Source: an uncultured Duncaniella sp.
GTDB lineage: Bacteria > Bacteroidota > Bacteroidia > Bacteroidales > Muribaculaceae
Reading direction: 5' to 3'
Length of the DNA: 64,000 nucleotides
Assembly: GCA_910588795.1 (NCBI GenBank)
Contig: CAJURI010000001.1
Location: 67,732 to 131,731 of the forward strand
Every line of letters begins with the position of its first letter. Positions within the stretch are counted from its first letter, which is position 1. Below, in pieces: positions 1 to 8,895 of the stretch. Made by a program: the position numbers and the translations under genes. Below the pieces are notes generated by a model. It was given only the letters and a program-made list of their open reading frames with translations. It was not told where the DNA came from and searched no databases.

Positions 1-55
1 ACATGCCGGGCATCTGCCCCGCAATGAGACAGACTGCGCCATAACAGGCAAAATT

Positions 56-82
56 AGGGCGGGGGAAACGCGCCCCCGCCCT
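56..82. terminator. GC-rich hairpin upstream of dtd
   Basis: Two perfect 10-base arms (56-65 and 73-82) flank a 7-base loop. No strong T run follows. It lies between whatever gene ends before the window and dtd, so it is probably a terminator or 3'-end hairpin of the upstream transcription unit. Confidence 0.55.
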
Positions 83-109
83 AAATATATATCATAGACC
101 TATAAAATC

Positions 110-562
110 ATGAGACTCGTCATCCAGCGTGTGAGCCGCGCATCGGTCACCATAGGCACAGAGCTCCGCAGCAGCATAGGCGCGGGGCTCATGGTGCTTG
201 TAGGGGTCGCAGAAGGCGACACCCCCGACGATGCCCGATGGCTCGCAGCCAAAACCGTGGCTCTGAGGATATTTCCCGATGCCGAAGGTGTGATGAACCG
301 TTCGGTGACAGATACCGGCGGAGAGATTCTGGCCGTGAGCCAGTTCACGCTCAACGCGTCCACCCGCAAGGGGAACCGCCCGAGCTACATACGCGCGGCA
401 GGCCATGCCCTCGCCGTGCCCCTCTATGAGCTGTACTGCTCGGAATGCGCACGCCTGACAGGCAAGGACACCGCCACAGGGGTGTTCGGTGCCGACATGC
501 AGGTGGAGCTTATCAACGACGGGCCTGTGACGATAATCATAGACTCGAAACTGAGAGAATAG
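110..562 (+). CDS. dtd: D-aminoacyl-tRNA deacylase
   Basis: Cytosolic editing enzyme that hydrolyses D-amino acids (classically D-Tyr) from mischarged tRNA. The 150-residue length is normal for the family. The family motifs SQFTL (residues 77-81) and NDGPVT (136-141, containing the Gly-cisPro pair that selects chirality) are both present. The ATG at 110 gives the standard MRLVIQRV start. It is first in a tight plus-strand run, with only 3 bases to the MazG-like gene, so the two are probably co-transcribed. Confidence 0.95.
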   Translation: MRLVIQRVSRASVTIGTELRSSIGAGLMVLVGVAEGDTPDDARWLAAKTVALRIFPDAEGVMNRSVTDTGGEILAVSQFTLNASTRKGNRPSYIRAAGHALAVPLYELYCSECARLTGKDTATGVFGADMQVELINDGPVTIIIDSKLRE

Positions 563-565
563 CTC

Positions 566-916
566 ATGCAGGAACCGACCACGCCACCCAATGAATCCCC
601 CACTCTCGCACAAGTGCAGGAGGCTGTGGACAGATGGATCACCACCACAGGGGGAGGATACTTCTCACCGCTCACCAACGCCGTGATCCTCGCCGAGGAG
701 ACAGGTGAAGTGGCACGTGTGATGGCACGTAAATACGGCGACCAGAAAGCCAAACCCGGCGACAAAAGCAACCTCGCCGACGAGCTCGCCGACCTGCTCT
801 GGGTGGTGGCAGCCATAGCAAACCAGACCGGGATAGACCTCTCACAGGCATTTGCCGACAATATAGCTAAAAAGAACACCCGAGACAACCAAAGATTCAA
901 GAGTGTGTTTAAATAA
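566..916 (+). CDS. MazG-like nucleotide pyrophosphohydrolase
   Basis: A small all-alpha NTP pyrophosphatase of the MazG superfamily, expected to hydrolyse (d)NTPs to NMP and pyrophosphate as house cleaning. Metal-binding motifs are visible: EETGE at residues 44-48 and DELADLLW at 72-79, the expected ExxE and ExxD pattern. At 116 residues it is a single-domain form, not the two-domain E. coli MazG. It sits directly between dtd and deoC, a common Bacteroidales arrangement. The natural substrate cannot be told from sequence. Confidence 0.85.
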   Translation: MQEPTTPPNESPTLAQVQEAVDRWITTTGGGYFSPLTNAVILAEETGEVARVMARKYGDQKAKPGDKSNLADELADLLWVVAAIANQTGIDLSQAFADNIAKKNTRDNQRFKSVFK

Positions 917-934
917 TTGAAACTGAATCGGATT

Positions 935-1819
935 ATGGACAAATACAATCAGGCGATAACTGAATCGCAGGTGACCACCGACGACACTCTGGTGGCAGCA
1001 CAAGTCAATGAGATCCTTGAGAAGCATCTTGAGGAAAACCGCAGGCCGGAAGTGCTCCGGCATCTATTCAACTGCATCGACCTCACCACACTCAAGTCGA
1101 CCGACTCCCAGCAGTCGGTGGCCGACTTCACTGAAAGGGTCAACGCATTCGAGGAGGAACACGGCGACCTGCCGAGCGTGGCTGCGATATGCGTATATCC
1201 CAACTTCGTGCCCATAGTGCGCACCGTGCTTGACGTAAGTTCGGTCGACATCGCCGCCGTGGCCGGAGGCTTCCCCACAGGGCAGAGCTTCATCGAGGTA
1301 AAAGTCGCCGAGATCGCCCTCGCAGTCGAGGCAGGAGCCGACGAGATAGACATAGTATTCCCCATCGGCGACTATCTCGACAAGGACTACGAGGAAGTGG
1401 CCGACCAGATATCTGAAATGAAGCACGCGTGCCGCGAATCGCTGCTAAAGGTGATACTCGAGACCGGCGCACTGAAAAGCGCGCTCAACATACGCAACGC
1501 ATCTGTTCTGAGCCTTTACTCCGGAGCCGACTTCCTCAAGACATCCACAGGGAAGGAATATCCCGGGGCCTCCCTCGAAGCTGCCTATGTGATGTGTCAG
1601 TGCATCAAGGAGTATTACGCAAAGACTCAGCAGATGGTGGGATTCAAGGTGGCCGGAGGCGTATCCACCACCGAAGACGCCCTCCGATACTACACCATAG
1701 TCAAGGAGGTGCTCGGCGAGAAATGGGCCGACACCAACGAATATTTCCGCATAGGAGCCTCACGCCTTGCCAACAACCTCCTTACCGACATACTCGGCGA
1801 GGAGACAAAATTCTTTTAG
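935..1819 (+). CDS. deoC: Deoxyribose-phosphate aldolase
   Basis: Cleaves 2-deoxyribose-5-phosphate to glyceraldehyde-3-phosphate and acetaldehyde in deoxynucleoside catabolism. The product is 294 residues from the ATG at 935; a TTG at 917, abutting the upstream stop, would add six residues. Both class I aldolase lysines are present: K202 in LKTSTGK and the Schiff-base K238 in GFKVAGG. The protein is longer than E. coli DeoC because of an N-terminal extension of about 45 residues, as in other Bacteroidales homologues. It follows the MazG-like gene with almost no gap. Confidence 0.95.
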   Translation: MDKYNQAITESQVTTDDTLVAAQVNEILEKHLEENRRPEVLRHLFNCIDLTTLKSTDSQQSVADFTERVNAFEEEHGDLPSVAAICVYPNFVPIVRTVLDVSSVDIAAVAGGFPTGQSFIEVKVAEIALAVEAGADEIDIVFPIGDYLDKDYEEVADQISEMKHACRESLLKVILETGALKSALNIRNASVLSLYSGADFLKTSTGKEYPGASLEAAYVMCQCIKEYYAKTQQMVGFKVAGGVSTTEDALRYYTIVKEVLGEKWADTNEYFRIGASRLANNLLTDILGEETKFF

Positions 1820-1822
1820 CCA

Positions 1823-2335
1823 ATGAAATACTGGGTCATCATCAATGACACCCGCCTTGGGCCGATGAGCCTGGAACAGCTCATGCGCACGCCGGGATTC
1901 GGGCTCGAATCACCGGTGTGGCGCGAGGGGCTTCCCGACTGGGTGCCGGCGCGCGATCTGCCGGAGTTTGCCTCACTCTACCCCCGGCCGTCACAGCCGG
2001 CCGGCTACGGTTACGGACCGTCACGACAGGGGGCATATGGCAGCCCTTACGACCGGCAGCCCTCCTACGCCCCCGGCATGCCCCAGCCGGCCCCTCAGGA
2101 GCCCATGCCATCCACCTATCTTGCGTGGGCGATCCTGTCAACAATATGCTGCTGCCTCCCCACAGGAATAGTGGCCATAGTCTATGCATCGAAAGTGAGC
2201 CCGCTATACCTACGCGGCGACATGGAAGGCTCGCGGCAAGCTTCCGAGAAGGCCGCCATGTGGACCATCATATCCTTCGTGGCAGGGCTTATATGGACCC
2301 CCTTCTCCGTCATATGGTCGCTCATGACAATGTGA
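1823..2335 (+). CDS. GYF_2 (DUF4339) and CD225/dispanin membrane protein
   Basis: 170 residues in three parts. Residues 1-55 form a GYF_2/DUF4339 domain (MKYWVI start, LGPMS, then W-x-P near residue 38). A Pro/Gly/Tyr-rich linker follows (about 56-90). The C-terminal part has two hydrophobic segments of CD225/dispanin type (about 95-120 and 145-168), with a Cys-Cys-Cys run in the first. Such proteins are thought to be membrane anchored, with the GYF domain binding partners, but no specific role is known. It is 3 bases after deoC and overlaps the DUF2752 gene by 4 bases, suggesting coupling to that membrane protein. Confidence 0.8.
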   Translation: MKYWVIINDTRLGPMSLEQLMRTPGFGLESPVWREGLPDWVPARDLPEFASLYPRPSQPAGYGYGPSRQGAYGSPYDRQPSYAPGMPQPAPQEPMPSTYLAWAILSTICCCLPTGIVAIVYASKVSPLYLRGDMEGSRQASEKAAMWTIISFVAGLIWTPFSVIWSLMTM

Positions 2336-2694
2336 GGAGGCGCGTGCTGATAATGCTTGCCATAGGCGCAGCCATAGCCATCGGTGCGGCATACTATCTG
2401 ATAGAGCCTGAATCGGGCATGTATCCGCAATGCATGTTCCACCGGCTCACCGGTCTCGACTGCCCCGGATGCGGATCACAGCGCGCCCTCCACGCCATGC
2501 TTCACGGCAACTGGGCACAGGCATGGAGATACAATGCCCTGCTGCCGTTCGAGATGGTGTTTCTGACAGTCCTCGCTGCGGCATGGATGCTGCGTGACCG
2601 CATCCCGCGGCTGCACATGATAATGAACTCCCGGGCTGTGATCATAGCCCTGCTGGCCACCATCATAGGGTGGACAATCCTACGAAATATATAA
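2332..2694 (+). CDS. DUF2752 family membrane protein
   Basis: About 120 residues with three hydrophobic segments. It has the family signature: a Cys-x-x-x-x-x-TG-x-DCPGCG-x-Q-R-A-x-H pattern near residues 37-60. The start is ambiguous. GTG at 2332 overlaps the previous stop (GTGA), and ATG at 2353 lies 12 bases after an AGGAGG tract (2335-2340) and would shorten it by 7 residues. DUF2752 genes commonly follow CD225/dispanin genes, as here, which hints at a shared membrane function. Biochemical function is unknown. Confidence 0.85.
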   Translation: MRRRVLIMLAIGAAIAIGAAYYLIEPESGMYPQCMFHRLTGLDCPGCGSQRALHAMLHGNWAQAWRYNALLPFEMVFLTVLAAAWMLRDRIPRLHMIMNSRAVIIALLATIIGWTILRNI

Positions 2695-2703
2695 CACACA
2701 TAT

Positions 2704-4773
2704 ATGAACTCACTCACCAGGCGAAAAATATCACTGCGCTCACTGCTGTTTGTCGCGGCCGTATCGCTGATAGTATATTTCCTTCCAAGGACCGACAAGG
2801 ACCACTACATATATGAACTGAACCGCCCGTGGAGCTATGCTCTTCTGACGGCCCCGTTCGACATTCCCGTGCACCTCGACTCGGCAAGCGTGGCCCTGCT
2901 CAAGGACAGCATCGACACCAATTTCGAGCCGGTGTATATACGTGACCTCGCCACCGAGAAGACCCTTATATCCGACTACACCCTGCGCCTGAACTCCACA
3001 CGCGGACTCAACATCACACCCGCGCAGAAAAACCAGATAATCAGAGCCATACGCGAGATCTACGACAACGGCATAGTGGACCGCGACACCTATCAGCGCA
3101 TATCGGCCGGAGAGCTGCCCTCAGTGAGATTCGTGCACGACAACGTGGCGATATCCATGCCCACCAACAGCTATCTGTCGGCATTCCGCGCCTACGAACA
3201 CCTCGACAGCACACTGCGCGACCGCGATGTCAGGGCCGCCCTGACCGCCACCCGCCTCTCCGACATGCTGCAGCCCAACATATATCTCGACACCGTCAAC
3301 TCCAAACGTCTCATAGAGGAGGCCTACCAGAAAGCCATGGCTCCGGTAGGGGTAATCCAGCAGGGCGAACGCATCATCGACAAGGGTGACATAGTGAACA
3401 CACGTCTCGCCACCATACTCGACACATATGAGGAAATGATAGAAGACCGGGCTGACGGCAAGATATCGCAGCACCACTACCCCATGGCGGGACAGATCCT
3501 CTACATGGTGATACTCTTCAGCGCGATCTACGCGTTTCTCTACTTCTTCCGCCCGGACTATTTCAACGACGACCGCACGGTGGTGTTCCTGATATCGCTC
3601 ATCACCCTCTTCATCCTGTTTTCCTTCGCCATGCAGGCCACATTCCGTTCGGGGCTCTACATATCGCCGTTCACCGTAGTGCCTGTGCTGGTGCTTGTGT
3701 TCCTGGATTCTCGCACAGCCTACTTCTCACACCTTATAGTGGTGCTTGCATGCATCATAATCTCGGCCTATCCGCTCGAATTCGTGTTCCTGCAGTTCAT
3801 AGCCGGAGTAGTCGCGATCGACTCTCTGAAGGACCTCTCGCGCCGCAGCCAGCTGATACGCACGGCAGCCTTCATATTTGTGGCCTATTCGCTCTGCTAC
3901 ATATCCATCGAGGTGATGCAGACAGGCACAGTATCCAAGCTCGAAGGACGCACCTTCGGATGTTTCGGCATCAACGCGATACTCATATCGTTCAGCTATG
4001 TGCTCATGTTTCTGGCCGAGAGGGTGTTCGGATTCACCTCAAGAGTCACGCTCGTTGAGCTTGCCGACACCAACAATCCCCTGCTTCGCGAACTGTCCGA
4101 GGAATGTCCGGGCACATTCAACCACTCCATGTCGGTGAGCAATCTGGCTTCGGCCGCCGCGCAGGCCATAGGAGCCAACGTGCAGATGGTACGTACAGGC
4201 GCGCTCTACCATGACATAGGGAAGATAAAGAACCCGGCTTTCTTCACCGAAAATCAGCATGGCGTAAACCCCCACGACTCCCTCGATCCCATGCAGAGCG
4301 CGAGAGTGGTCACCGGACATGTCAGAGACGGCCTTATCATGGCTGAAAAAGCCAAACTTCCGGCCAAGATACGCGACTTCATAGTGGAGCACCACGGCGC
4401 AGGGAAGGCTAAATACTTCTACAACACCTACTGCAATGCCCACGAAGGGGAGAATGTGGACCCCGCACCGTTCACCTATCCCGGTCCGAATCCGCAGAGC
4501 CGTGAGACGTCACTGTTAATGATGGCCGACGCCGTAGAGGCAGCGTCGCGCTCCATGAAGGAGCATACTCCCGAAGCCATAACAGCCCTGGTCAACAAGA
4601 TCATCGACGGACAGATCGCCGACGGGCTGCACAACGAGTCGCCGATATCATTCCGTGACGTGCAGGCCGTTAAAGAGTCATTCATCCAGCGTCTGCGCAC
4701 CATGTATCACTCCAGAATCTCCTACCCCGAACTCAAAAAGAGTGCCGAACAGCAGGGTCAGGGCACCGTATAA
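2704..4773 (+). CDS. 7TM-HD (PgpH-like) HD-domain phosphohydrolase
   Basis: 689 residues. Order: an N-terminal membrane segment, an extracytoplasmic 7TMR-HDED-like region (about 50-260), a block of about seven membrane helices (about 265-450), and a cytoplasmic HD domain with the HDIG signature (YHDIGKIKNP, near residue 502) and further metal ligands (EHHGAG near 562). Homologues such as Listeria PgpH hydrolyse cyclic di-AMP, so a c-di-AMP phosphodiesterase is the best guess; that is family knowledge, not shown here. It is last in the run that starts with dtd and ends at the bidirectional terminator at 4946. Confidence 0.85.
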   Translation: MNSLTRRKISLRSLLFVAAVSLIVYFLPRTDKDHYIYELNRPWSYALLTAPFDIPVHLDSASVALLKDSIDTNFEPVYIRDLATEKTLISDYTLRLNSTRGLNITPAQKNQIIRAIREIYDNGIVDRDTYQRISAGELPSVRFVHDNVAISMPTNSYLSAFRAYEHLDSTLRDRDVRAALTATRLSDMLQPNIYLDTVNSKRLIEEAYQKAMAPVGVIQQGERIIDKGDIVNTRLATILDTYEEMIEDRADGKISQHHYPMAGQILYMVILFSAIYAFLYFFRPDYFNDDRTVVFLISLITLFILFSFAMQATFRSGLYISPFTVVPVLVLVFLDSRTAYFSHLIVVLACIIISAYPLEFVFLQFIAGVVAIDSLKDLSRRSQLIRTAAFIFVAYSLCYISIEVMQTGTVSKLEGRTFGCFGINAILISFSYVLMFLAERVFGFTSRVTLVELADTNNPLLRELSEECPGTFNHSMSVSNLASAAAQAIGANVQMVRTGALYHDIGKIKNPAFFTENQHGVNPHDSLDPMQSARVVTGHVRDGLIMAEKAKLPAKIRDFIVEHHGAGKAKYFYNTYCNAHEGENVDPAPFTYPGPNPQSRETSLLMMADAVEAASRSMKEHTPEAITALVNKIIDGQIADGLHNESPISFRDVQAVKESFIQRLRTMYHSRISYPELKKSAEQQGQGTV

Positions 4774-4860
4774 CACATCTTTAAGCCGTATTTTTTTCAA
4801 ATCGCAATATTATTTTGCAAATTAATAGCAAAATGTTTTTGCAGATTCGCAAATAATCAA

Positions 4861-4868
4861 TAATTTTG
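4861..4868 (+). promoter_or_regulatory. Bacteroidota -7 box (TAATTTTG), possible small-RNA promoter
   Basis: TAATTTTG matches the TAnnTTTG element, and a TTTGC at 4838-4842 is suitably placed as a -33 element. No ORF follows before the hairpin at 4946. A start of transcription near 4875 would give a short transcript ending at that hairpin. Confidence 0.4.
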
Positions 4869-4945
4869 CAGAAATGATTAATATTTGAAAATTACAGCTT
4901 AACATTGATGATTGGATATTAAATCTTATCCACACACTCTTTTGA

Positions 4946-4984
4946 AAAAACTCCTGCAAGCCGTGCGGCCCCGCGGGAGTTTTT
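4946..4984. terminator. Bidirectional intrinsic terminator
   Basis: Twelve-base arms (4946-4957 and 4973-4984) pair with a single G-U wobble around a 15-base loop. The outer ends are an A run on the left and a T run on the right, so it can terminate both the plus-strand HD gene and the minus-strand MscS unit. Confidence 0.75.
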
Positions 4985-5074
4985 AGATTTTATACCTACG
5001 AAAGAATTAAGCAGGCCGTTAAAAAACAAATGTGAAAACCGGAGTCCCTGACGAGCCGGGACACGCATGCGGCA

Positions 5075-6268
5075 CTACCTGAGCGAGCGCACATCAAGCC
5101 CAGAGGGAGCCTGATAGATACGCAGTCCGAAACGGCGCACCGAAGCCACCACATGGTCCATGACGGCAGCCTGAAAGTGCTCGTAAGGCTTCCATGAGGT
5201 CAGCGATGTGAACAGATAAAGGTCAAGCGGGATCCCCTGGGGAGTGGGCTGGAGCTCACGCACCATGTAGAGCATGTCCTTACTGCATTTCAGCTGCGGA
5301 AGCTGAGAGATGTAATGCTCCAGGTAGCGTCGGTAAAGAGTGAGATTGACATAGGAGCCATCCTCCTCAAGGTCACTTCCCCAGGGCTCCTTGCGGAACT
5401 CCGCGATCTCTCCGGGGGTGCAGAACGTCACGGAATTCACATCGATGGTGACAGAGCGGTTGACGCGCCTCCCCTTGGAGTCGGACATGCCGCGCCAGTT
5501 CTGGAATGACTCCGTGACAAGCGAATAAGGGGGCACGGTGACTATGGTCATGTCAAAATTCTGTACCTTGACCGTGGTAAGCCCCACTTCAAGCACAGTG
5601 CCGTTGATATTCCTTGCCGGTACTGTGATCCAGTCGCCCGGACGGAGCATGTCGTTCAGCGTGATCTGCACACCCGCCACGACACCCATTATGGAGTCCT
5701 TGAACACCAGCATGAGCACCGTAGCAGCCGCTCCGAGACCGGTGATCACGGTGAGAGGATTCTTGTCGGCAAGAATGGATATCACAATTATCACGCCAAC
5801 CGAAACGGATATCACCTGCAGCATCTGGCGGATACCCTTAAGCGATGTGACACGGCTGGAGGAATTGGTTTCAAGAAGGTTGTAGAGGGCAAGTATGAAG
5901 CGGTTGACAAGATGCACTGCTACCGCGACAAGAAGCACCCTGCACACCACGGACACCACCCCCTGCGCCGTGACGTAGCCCGACAGGGCCGGAGGGAGCG
6001 TGGCCTGCAAAAGTATCACCACCAGCAGTTCCGCCACCACACGCAGCAGACGCGGATTGAACAGAATGTCGTCCCATCCGGCCGATGTGAAGCCTGTGAA
6101 CCGCTCCACCACAGGTATCATATAGCGCGTGAGCAGCCAGAACAGCAGCCACGCCACAAGAAGAGCACATGCCACGACAATGCCCGTGGAGAGCAGACGC
6201 AGCATGTCACCATCCACGCCGGCATCACTGAGCAATGTCGTGGCAATGTCTATGAGGTAGCCGACCAT
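5075..6268 (-). CDS. Mechanosensitive ion channel, MscS family (YbdG/YnaI-like)
   Basis: 397 residues. Several N-terminal hydrophobic helices (about 20-50, 75-95, 100-125, 145-170) precede the MscS core. The pore-lining helix is Gly/Ala-rich (TGLGAAATVLMLVFKD, near 180) and is followed by the beta domain with RPGDWI and the G-x-V-x-E-V-G-L segment (about 215-235). The long C-terminal part with RVNRSVTIDV resembles the YbdG type, linked to osmotic-downshock protection. It is last in the minus-strand run with cysS (18-base gap) and ends before the shared terminator. Confidence 0.9.
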   Translation of the reverse strand: MVGYLIDIATTLLSDAGVDGDMLRLLSTGIVVACALLVAWLLFWLLTRYMIPVVERFTGFTSAGWDDILFNPRLLRVVAELLVVILLQATLPPALSGYVTAQGVVSVVCRVLLVAVAVHLVNRFILALYNLLETNSSSRVTSLKGIRQMLQVISVSVGVIIVISILADKNPLTVITGLGAAATVLMLVFKDSIMGVVAGVQITLNDMLRPGDWITVPARNINGTVLEVGLTTVKVQNFDMTIVTVPPYSLVTESFQNWRGMSDSKGRRVNRSVTIDVNSVTFCTPGEIAEFRKEPWGSDLEEDGSYVNLTLYRRYLEHYISQLPQLKCSKDMLYMVRELQPTPQGIPLDLYLFTSLTSWKPYEHFQAAVMDHVVASVRRFGLRIYQAPSGLDVRSLR

Positions 6269-6286
6269 CCTATTCTGACAGGAGGG

Positions 6287-7759
6287 TTATCGGACTGACC
6301 ATTCGGCACCGTCCTTGGTGTCCTTTATCACAAAGCCGGCTTCGGCAAGACGGTCGCGGATGAGGTCGCTGGTAGCCCAGTCCTTCGCACTCTTGGCCTT
6401 TGCACGTATGTCGAGTATCAGGTCCATGGCCTTCTCAAACGGCTTCATTGCATCGGCGTTGTCAGCACCGCCCACTATTTCGGGACGTATGCCGAGAATA
6501 TCGACAAGGAATGTGTCAAAGACTGATTTCAGCTCGTCAATGTCCTCACGGGTGGCGGTAGCCTTTCCGTCCTTGACGGAATTGACCATACGCAGGGCAT
6601 CAAAGAGATGGGCTATGACTACAGGAGTGTTGAGATCATCGTCCATAGCCTCGTAGCACTTCTCGCGAATCCCCTTCACATCGATTGTCGACGAGGCCGA
6701 GGGCACAAGCTCCTGCAGACGGCGATACCCCTCCTGCATGCGGGCGAGGGCCTTCTCGGAAGCCTGAAGAGCCTCGTTGGAGAAATCCACTGTGCCGCGG
6801 TAATGGGCCTGTAGGATGAAGAACCTTATGGTCATGGGGCTGTAAGGCTGGGCGAGCAGCGGATGCGTCCCGTTGAAGAACTCGTCGAGAGTGATGAAAT
6901 TTCCAAGCGACTTGCCCATCTTCTTGCCGTTGATGGTGATCATGTTGTTGTGCATCCAGTAACGCACGGCCTCATGCCCGTTGTGGGCCATCGACTGGGC
7001 TATCTCACACTCGTGATGGGGGAACATGAGGTCCATTCCGCCTCCGTGTATGTCGAATGTCTCGCCGAGGTACTTCTCACCCATGGCAGAGCATTCGAGG
7101 TGCCATCCGGGGAATCCTTCGCTCCACGGCGAGGGCCAATGCATGATGTGCTCGGGCGACGCTTTCTTCCACAGCGCGAAATCGGCGGGATTGCACTTCT
7201 GTTCCTGTCCGTCGAGCGTGCGGGTCGTGGCGAGCAGTTCATCGATATTGCGACCCGAGAGCTTGCCGTAACGGTGGTCCTTATTGTACTTGGGCACATC
7301 GAAATACACCGATCCGTCCGATATGTAGGCATAGCCGCTGTCGAGGATCTTCTTTACGTACTCGATCTGCTCTATTATATGCCCCGACGCATGCGGCTCT
7401 ATCGATGGCGGAAGCACATTGAGAGCCTCCATAGCCTTATGATAGCGCGTGAGGTAGTGCTGCACCACTTCCATAGGCTCAAGCTGCTCGAGGCGCGCCT
7501 TCTTGGCTATCTTGTCCTCGCCGTCGTCGGCATCATGCTCGAGATGCCCCACATCGGTGATGTTGCGCACATAGCGCACCTTGTAGCCGAGATGGCGCAG
7601 ATAGCGGAAGAGGATATCGAACGTTATGGCCGGACGCGCATGTCCGAGATGGCCGTCGCCATAAACGGTGGGGCCGCACACATACATGCCTACACGCCCC
7701 TCGTGTATGGGCTTGAAAGGCTGCTTGGTGCGGGTAAGGGTATTGTAAATGCTTAACAT
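6287..7759 (-). CDS. cysS: Cysteinyl-tRNA synthetase
   Basis: Class Ia synthetase that charges tRNA-Cys. 490 residues, near the usual length. The N-terminal CGPTVYGDGHLGHARP (about 28-43) holds the zinc-binding Cys and the HIGH-like motif. A second zinc-ligand stretch (WHLECSAMG, then HHECE) is present. KMGKSLGN near residue 280 is the KMSKS loop. The C-terminal anticodon-binding domain is complete. It lies between DUF3467 and MscS in one minus-strand cluster with short gaps. Confidence 0.97.
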   Translation of the reverse strand: MLSIYNTLTRTKQPFKPIHEGRVGMYVCGPTVYGDGHLGHARPAITFDILFRYLRHLGYKVRYVRNITDVGHLEHDADDGEDKIAKKARLEQLEPMEVVQHYLTRYHKAMEALNVLPPSIEPHASGHIIEQIEYVKKILDSGYAYISDGSVYFDVPKYNKDHRYGKLSGRNIDELLATTRTLDGQEQKCNPADFALWKKASPEHIMHWPSPWSEGFPGWHLECSAMGEKYLGETFDIHGGGMDLMFPHHECEIAQSMAHNGHEAVRYWMHNNMITINGKKMGKSLGNFITLDEFFNGTHPLLAQPYSPMTIRFFILQAHYRGTVDFSNEALQASEKALARMQEGYRRLQELVPSASSTIDVKGIREKCYEAMDDDLNTPVVIAHLFDALRMVNSVKDGKATATREDIDELKSVFDTFLVDILGIRPEIVGGADNADAMKPFEKAMDLILDIRAKAKSAKDWATSDLIRDRLAEAGFVIKDTKDGAEWSVR

Positions 7760-7766
7760 AGGTCAC

Positions 7767-8096
7767 TCAGGCTTTTCCGCCCATGATGAACGGGTTGGGG
7801 ATTTCGCCGTTGCCGCCGTTGCCGTTGCTGACAGGGCGTTTCGGCACTATGGGACCGAATGTGCTCTCATACTTCTTGACATTCTCCATCAGCGCGCCAA
7901 GGAGATTCTTGGCATTCTCGGGGCTCATGATTATGCGGCTCTGCACCTTTGCTCCCGGCATGTTGGGAGCCATGGTAATGAAGTCGATGAAGAACTCATT
8001 GGCACCGTGGGTGATCACGGCGAGATTGGAGTATATCCCCTTGGCGACATCGGGGGTCAGCTCTATCTTTATTTCCTGTTGCTGGCTGTTGTCCAT
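7767..8096 (-). CDS. DUF3467 family protein
   Basis: 109 residues, no signal or membrane segment. Family features are visible: a YSN-x-A-x-I-x-H segment near residue 22, an FF-x-DF stretch, and R-x-x-MSPE-x-AK-x-LL in the middle. The C-terminal tail is Gly/Asn/Pro-rich. The function of this small Bacteroidota family is not established. It is 7 bases upstream of cysS in transcription order and follows menG, suggesting shared expression. Confidence 0.85.
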   Translation of the reverse strand: MDNSQQQEIKIELTPDVAKGIYSNLAVITHGANEFFIDFITMAPNMPGAKVQSRIIMSPENAKNLLGALMENVKKYESTFGPIVPKRPVSNGNGGNGEIPNPFIMGGKA

Positions 8097-8116
8097 GTTT
8101 TTATGTTTTTATTATT

Positions 8117-8851
8117 TCATTTCTTGGCTATGTATATAGTGCATGAGCCGAATGTCATCGGTATGGCACGCGCCGAGGAGAATCCGGCATCAAGCATTAT
8201 CCCGGTCATTTCCTCTCCCTGGGGCACCGCCGCTATAGACTCGGGGAGATAACTGTAGGCTCTGACATCCTTCGACACCAGACGCCCCACCGCAGGGATG
8301 ATATGGCGGGTGTACAGATCGTAGAGCGGCTTTACCACATGGGAGCGCGGCGTCGACAGCTCAAGGATCACAGCAGTGCCGCCGGTGCGGAGCACCCTGT
8401 GCATCTCACGGTATCCGGCGGCAAGATCTGCAAAGTTGCGCACGCCGTAGGCACAGGTCACCGCATCAAACGCTCCGTCGGTGAAAGGGAGCAGCAGACA
8501 GTCACCCATCCCGAGGGTCACGACATCCTGCAGCCCTTCCTTCTCCACCTTGCGGCGGCCTATCTCCACCATCCCCTCCGAGAGGTCCACACCGGTGACC
8601 GACACCGGGTCAAGCTCCAGCGCGAGCTTTATGGCAAGATCGCCGGTGCCGGTGGCTATGTCGAGTATGTCGTCGTGGGGCTCCTCCCTGAGCAGCCTCA
8701 CCGCCCGTGAACGCCATATGCGGTCTATGCCAAGAGTCATAGCCCGGTTCATGAAGTCATAAGCCGGGGCTATGGAATCAAACATCTCGCGCACCTGCCG
8801 GGCCTTGCCGCCCGGAGCGTCGCCGTAAGGGGTTATATTCTCGACCTGCAT
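8117..8851 (-). CDS. ubiE: Demethylmenaquinone methyltransferase
   Basis: SAM-dependent methyltransferase that makes the last step of menaquinone synthesis (also called MenG). 244 residues. The N-terminal FDSIAPAYDFMNRAMTLGID segment is a UbiE/MenG signature. The SAM-binding motif DIATGTGDLA sits near residues 63-72. A further signature, YGVRNFAD, lies near 138 and SYLPES near 205. It fits an anaerobe using menaquinone. It sits between purC and DUF3467; no dedicated promoter was seen. Confidence 0.93.
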   Translation of the reverse strand: MQVENITPYGDAPGGKARQVREMFDSIAPAYDFMNRAMTLGIDRIWRSRAVRLLREEPHDDILDIATGTGDLAIKLALELDPVSVTGVDLSEGMVEIGRRKVEKEGLQDVVTLGMGDCLLLPFTDGAFDAVTCAYGVRNFADLAAGYREMHRVLRTGGTAVILELSTPRSHVVKPLYDLYTRHIIPAVGRLVSKDVRAYSYLPESIAAVPQGEEMTGIMLDAGFSSARAIPMTFGSCTIYIAKK

Positions 8852-8895
8852 CTACAGTGGGGTATGTGCAAATATTTGACAGCACGTAATTACCG

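Larger units (their letters stand above)
4774..5074. other. AT-rich intergenic region between convergent genes
   Basis: About 300 bases without an ORF, between the HD-domain gene and the minus-strand MscS gene. It is markedly AT-rich against its neighbours. It holds a promoter-like box at 4861 and a strong hairpin at 4946-4984, so a small RNA of roughly 110 bases could be encoded (see findings). Confidence 0.6.

Noticed and set aside
1918..2331. Upstream part of the long ORF that contains DUF2752
   Set aside because: It is an out-of-frame shadow of the GYF_2-CD225 gene; only the part from 2332 matches DUF2752.
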